Part shown: piece after piece, positions 6,008-7,837 of the stretch
Layout of the letters: every line of letters starts with the position of its first letter
How positions within the stretch are numbered: the first letter of the stretch is position 1
DNA from: JBEEPE01 sp041191265
GTDB lineage: Bacteria; Verrucomicrobiota; Verrucomicrobiia; Chthoniobacterales; Chthoniobacteraceae
Length of the DNA: 7,837 nt
NCBI GenBank assembly: GCA_041191265.1
Contig: JBEEPE010000325.1
Coordinates: forward strand, 1-7,837
Direction of reading: 5' to 3'
Notes under the pieces: generated by a model
The model's input: the letters and a program-made list of their open reading frames with translations, nothing else
Told to the model about the DNA's origin: nothing
Databases searched by the model: none
Translations under genes and position numbers: made by a program

Positions 6008-6772
6008 ATGCGTATCGTACTCAAGTTCGGGTCTGGGATTTTGGCGTCGCGTTCCGGATCGACGTTGGATGAGGGGCAGTTTTCGCGTCTGAGCGCGGAG
6101 GTGGCGGGGTTGGTCGCTGCGGGGCACGAGTGCATTTTGGTGTCCAGCGGGGCGGTAGCTGCCGGATTGAAGTCTCTGGGGCTTCGTGAACGTCCGGAGG
6201 ATCTTTCGGCGCGGCAGGCGTGCGCGGCTGTTGGGCAGTCCAAACTCATGGCGCTTTACGCGTCGGAGTTTGCGAAGCACGGGCTCACGGTGGGGCAGTT
6301 GCTTCTTACGCATGGGGATTTGGACAGCCGTTCGCGGCATGCGAACGTGCGTGCGACACTGACTCGACTTTTGGAGTGTCGGAGTGTGGTACCGATCATT
6401 AACGAGAACGACTCGGTGGCGACGGAAGAGTTGCGGTTTGGGGATAATGACCGGCTGTCTGCGGAGGTGGCGGTGTTGGCGGGGGCGGACGCCTTGGTTT
6501 TGCTGACGAGTGTGGAGGGGTTATTGGATCCGAAGGGGCAACGGATTCCAGAGGTTTTGGACGTGGATGCGGTCACGAAGTTTGCGCGGCAGGAAAAGGG
6601 TAGGTTGTCGGTGGGCGGGATGGTTTCGAAGCTTCAGGCGGTCAAGCTGGCGGTGGATGCGGGCATTACGACGTGGATTGCGAGTGGACGGCGGAAGGGG
6701 CAGATTCCCGCGATTGCGTTGGGTCGTGCGGTGGGGACGCGTTTTCCGGGGTGCGGGGTTTCGTCCAAGTGA
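6008..6772 (+). CDS. proB: Glutamate 5-kinase, short form without PUA domain
   Basis: This 254-residue cytoplasmic kinase phosphorylates glutamate to gamma-glutamyl phosphate, the first step of proline synthesis. It is a complete amino-acid-kinase domain: an N-terminal phosphate-binding segment KFGSGIL (6-12), ECILVSSGAVAAG (41-53), the glutamate-binding INENDSVATEELRFGDND (131-148) and GGMVSKLQAVKLA (203-215). It ends after the kinase domain and lacks the roughly 100-residue C-terminal PUA domain of the 367-residue E. coli enzyme. This is a recognised natural variant, and no frameshifted PUA remnant follows because proA begins 14 bp later. The first loop reads GSG where GSS or GTS is more usual. 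ATG 6008 places the first beta-strand correctly. No Shine-Dalgarno is apparent in the 45-bp gap after rlmN. Confidence 0.94.
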   Translation: MRIVLKFGSGILASRSGSTLDEGQFSRLSAEVAGLVAAGHECILVSSGAVAAGLKSLGLRERPEDLSARQACAAVGQSKLMALYASEFAKHGLTVGQLLLTHGDLDSRSRHANVRATLTRLLECRSVVPIINENDSVATEELRFGDNDRLSAEVAVLAGADALVLLTSVEGLLDPKGQRIPEVLDVDAVTKFARQEKGRLSVGGMVSKLQAVKLAVDAGITTWIASGRRKGQIPAIALGRAVGTRFPGCGVSSK

Positions 6773-6775
6773 ACG

Positions 6776-6780
6776 AAGGG
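6776..6780 (+). promoter_or_regulatory. Shine-Dalgarno-like AAGGG of proA
   Basis: AAGGG lies six bases before the proA ATG at 6787, within the 14-bp proB-proA gap. It supports this start codon and coordinated translation of the two proline enzymes. Confidence 0.55.
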
Positions 6781-6786
6781 ATTTTT

Positions 6787-7837
6787 ATGGATGAGCAAGT
6801 ATCGTTGAGCGAGCGGATTGTTGAGTTTGGCAAGCGTGCGCGTTCGGCGGCGCGTGCGTTGGCGAAGTGTCCGACGGCGGTGAAGAATGCGGGCTTGATG
6901 GGGATGGCGGACGGATTGATTCGGGCGGCGGACTCGATTTTGAGTGCAAACGCTCGGGATGTGGAGCGGGCGAAGGCGAATGGGTTGAGTGCGGCGATGA
7001 TTGACCGGTTGACGTTGAATCCGCAGCGGTTGGCGGGGATGGCGGATGGGATTCGACAGGTGGCGGCGTTACCGGACCCCGTTGGGGAGGTGATTCGGGA
7101 ATGGGTGCGTCCGAACGGGTTACAGATTCGGAAGGTACGAGTCCCGATTGGCGTGGTGGGGATTATTTATGAGTCGCGTCCGAACGTGACGAGTGACGCG
7201 GCGGTGCTTTGTACGAAGACGGGCAATGCGACGATTTTGCGGGGTGGTTCGGAGTCGATTGCGTCGAATATCGCGATTGCGGATGCGCTGGAGCGGGGCG
7301 GGGTAGGGGCGGGGTTGCCTGCGGATTCGGTGTTACTGATTCCGGTGACGGACCGGGAAGCGGTGCGTCATTTGTGTGAGATGGACCGGTATTTGGACGT
7401 GATTGTGCCGCGTGGGGGGCGTGGGTTGATTGAGACGGTGGTGACGCATGCGCGGATGCCGGTGATCAAGCATTACGATGGGATTTGTGCGTTGTATGTT
7501 GATTCTGCGGCGGATCTTGCGATGGCGGAATCGATCGTTGTGAATGCGAAATGCCAGCGCCCCGGCGTGTGCAACGCCGTCGAGACGGTGGTGGTGCATC
7601 GAGACATTTTGCCATTGTTCATGGAACTGGTTGGGCGCGCGTTGGTCGCGCGCGGCGTCGAGTTGAGGTGCGATGAGGAGTGTTATACGGTGGCGGTGTC
7701 AGTTTTTGGTTCTGGAGAACGGGTTGTACGAGCGGTGGAGCAGGATTTTCGGACGGAGTTTTTGGATTTGGTCGTTGCGATCAAAGCGGTGGGGAGCGTG
7801 CGGGAAGCGGTGGATCACATTGAAGAGCATGGGTCGC
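6787..7837 (+). CDS. proA: Gamma-glutamyl phosphate reductase ProA (3' end beyond the window)
   Basis: The frame is open from the ATG at 6787 to the window edge, giving 350 residues of an expected 415-430. ProA reduces gamma-glutamyl phosphate with NADPH to glutamate 5-semialdehyde, which cyclises towards proline. It acts directly on the unstable product of ProB, encoded just upstream. Family motifs are VPIGVVGIIYESRPNVTSD (119-137), the cofactor-side LRGGSES (151-157), VPRGGRGLI (207-215) and the active-site block NAKCQRPGVCNAVET (253-267). Cys262 there is the predicted catalytic nucleophile. The late FRTEFLDLVVAIKAV (321-335) and HIEEHG (344-349) match the family, and only the C-terminal portion is missing. 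Codon use resembles rlmN and proB, so there is no sign of transfer. Confidence 0.95.
   Translation, partial: MDEQVSLSERIVEFGKRARSAARALAKCPTAVKNAGLMGMADGLIRAADSILSANARDVERAKANGLSAAMIDRLTLNPQRLAGMADGIRQVAALPDPVGEVIREWVRPNGLQIRKVRVPIGVVGIIYESRPNVTSDAAVLCTKTGNATILRGGSESIASNIAIADALERGGVGAGLPADSVLLIPVTDREAVRHLCEMDRYLDVIVPRGGRGLIETVVTHARMPVIKHYDGICALYVDSAADLAMAESIVVNAKCQRPGVCNAVETVVVHRDILPLFMELVGRALVARGVELRCDEECYTVAVSVFGSGERVVRAVEQDFRTEFLDLVVAIKAVGSVREAVDHIEEHGS

Overview
The window is high-GC bacterial chromosome with compact operons. Every gene I can identify is a recognisable transport, RNA-modification, amino-acid-biosynthesis or regulatory gene. I see no insertion sequence, phage gene, CRISPR array, tRNA or rRNA. 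The taxon cannot be fixed from the sequence alone. Four things suggest a PVC-type bacterium, perhaps Verrucomicrobiota: an exported NHL-type beta-propeller protein, a short glutamate 5-kinase without a PUA domain, few Shine-Dalgarno sites, and an intergenic 9-bp tandem array. This is a low-confidence inference from gene style.

Left half (1-4785), genes on the minus strand. A tandem array of a 9-bp unit (1-153) lies just beyond the 3' end of cysA. Reading leftward from 3555 comes a four-gene unit: an Rrf2-family regulator with a cysteine cluster, the two sulfate permease subunits CysT and CysW (joined by an ATGA overlap), and the ATPase CysA. Together these make a sulfate/thiosulfate ABC importer with its probable regulator, but no periplasmic binding protein is encoded in the window. 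A possible promoter with an imperfect dyad and a repeated 8-mer precedes the regulator. Upstream of it, on the same strand, is a separate gene for a secreted beta-propeller protein.

Right half (4883-7837), genes on the plus strand. After a 97-bp G/T-rich divergent intergenic region come rlmN (23S rRNA/tRNA adenine-C2 methyltransferase), proB (glutamate 5-kinase) and proA (gamma-glutamyl phosphate reductase, cut by the window edge). ProB and ProA catalyse consecutive steps of proline synthesis from glutamate. Spacings of 45 and 14 bp suggest one transcript.

The genes themselves are ordinary. The items most worth a second look are the 9-bp array, the cysteine-bearing Rrf2 regulator coupled to sulfate uptake and its candidate operator, an apparently leaderless rlmN start, and a plus-strand G excess that persists whichever strand is coding. 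I found nothing I would call a new biological system.
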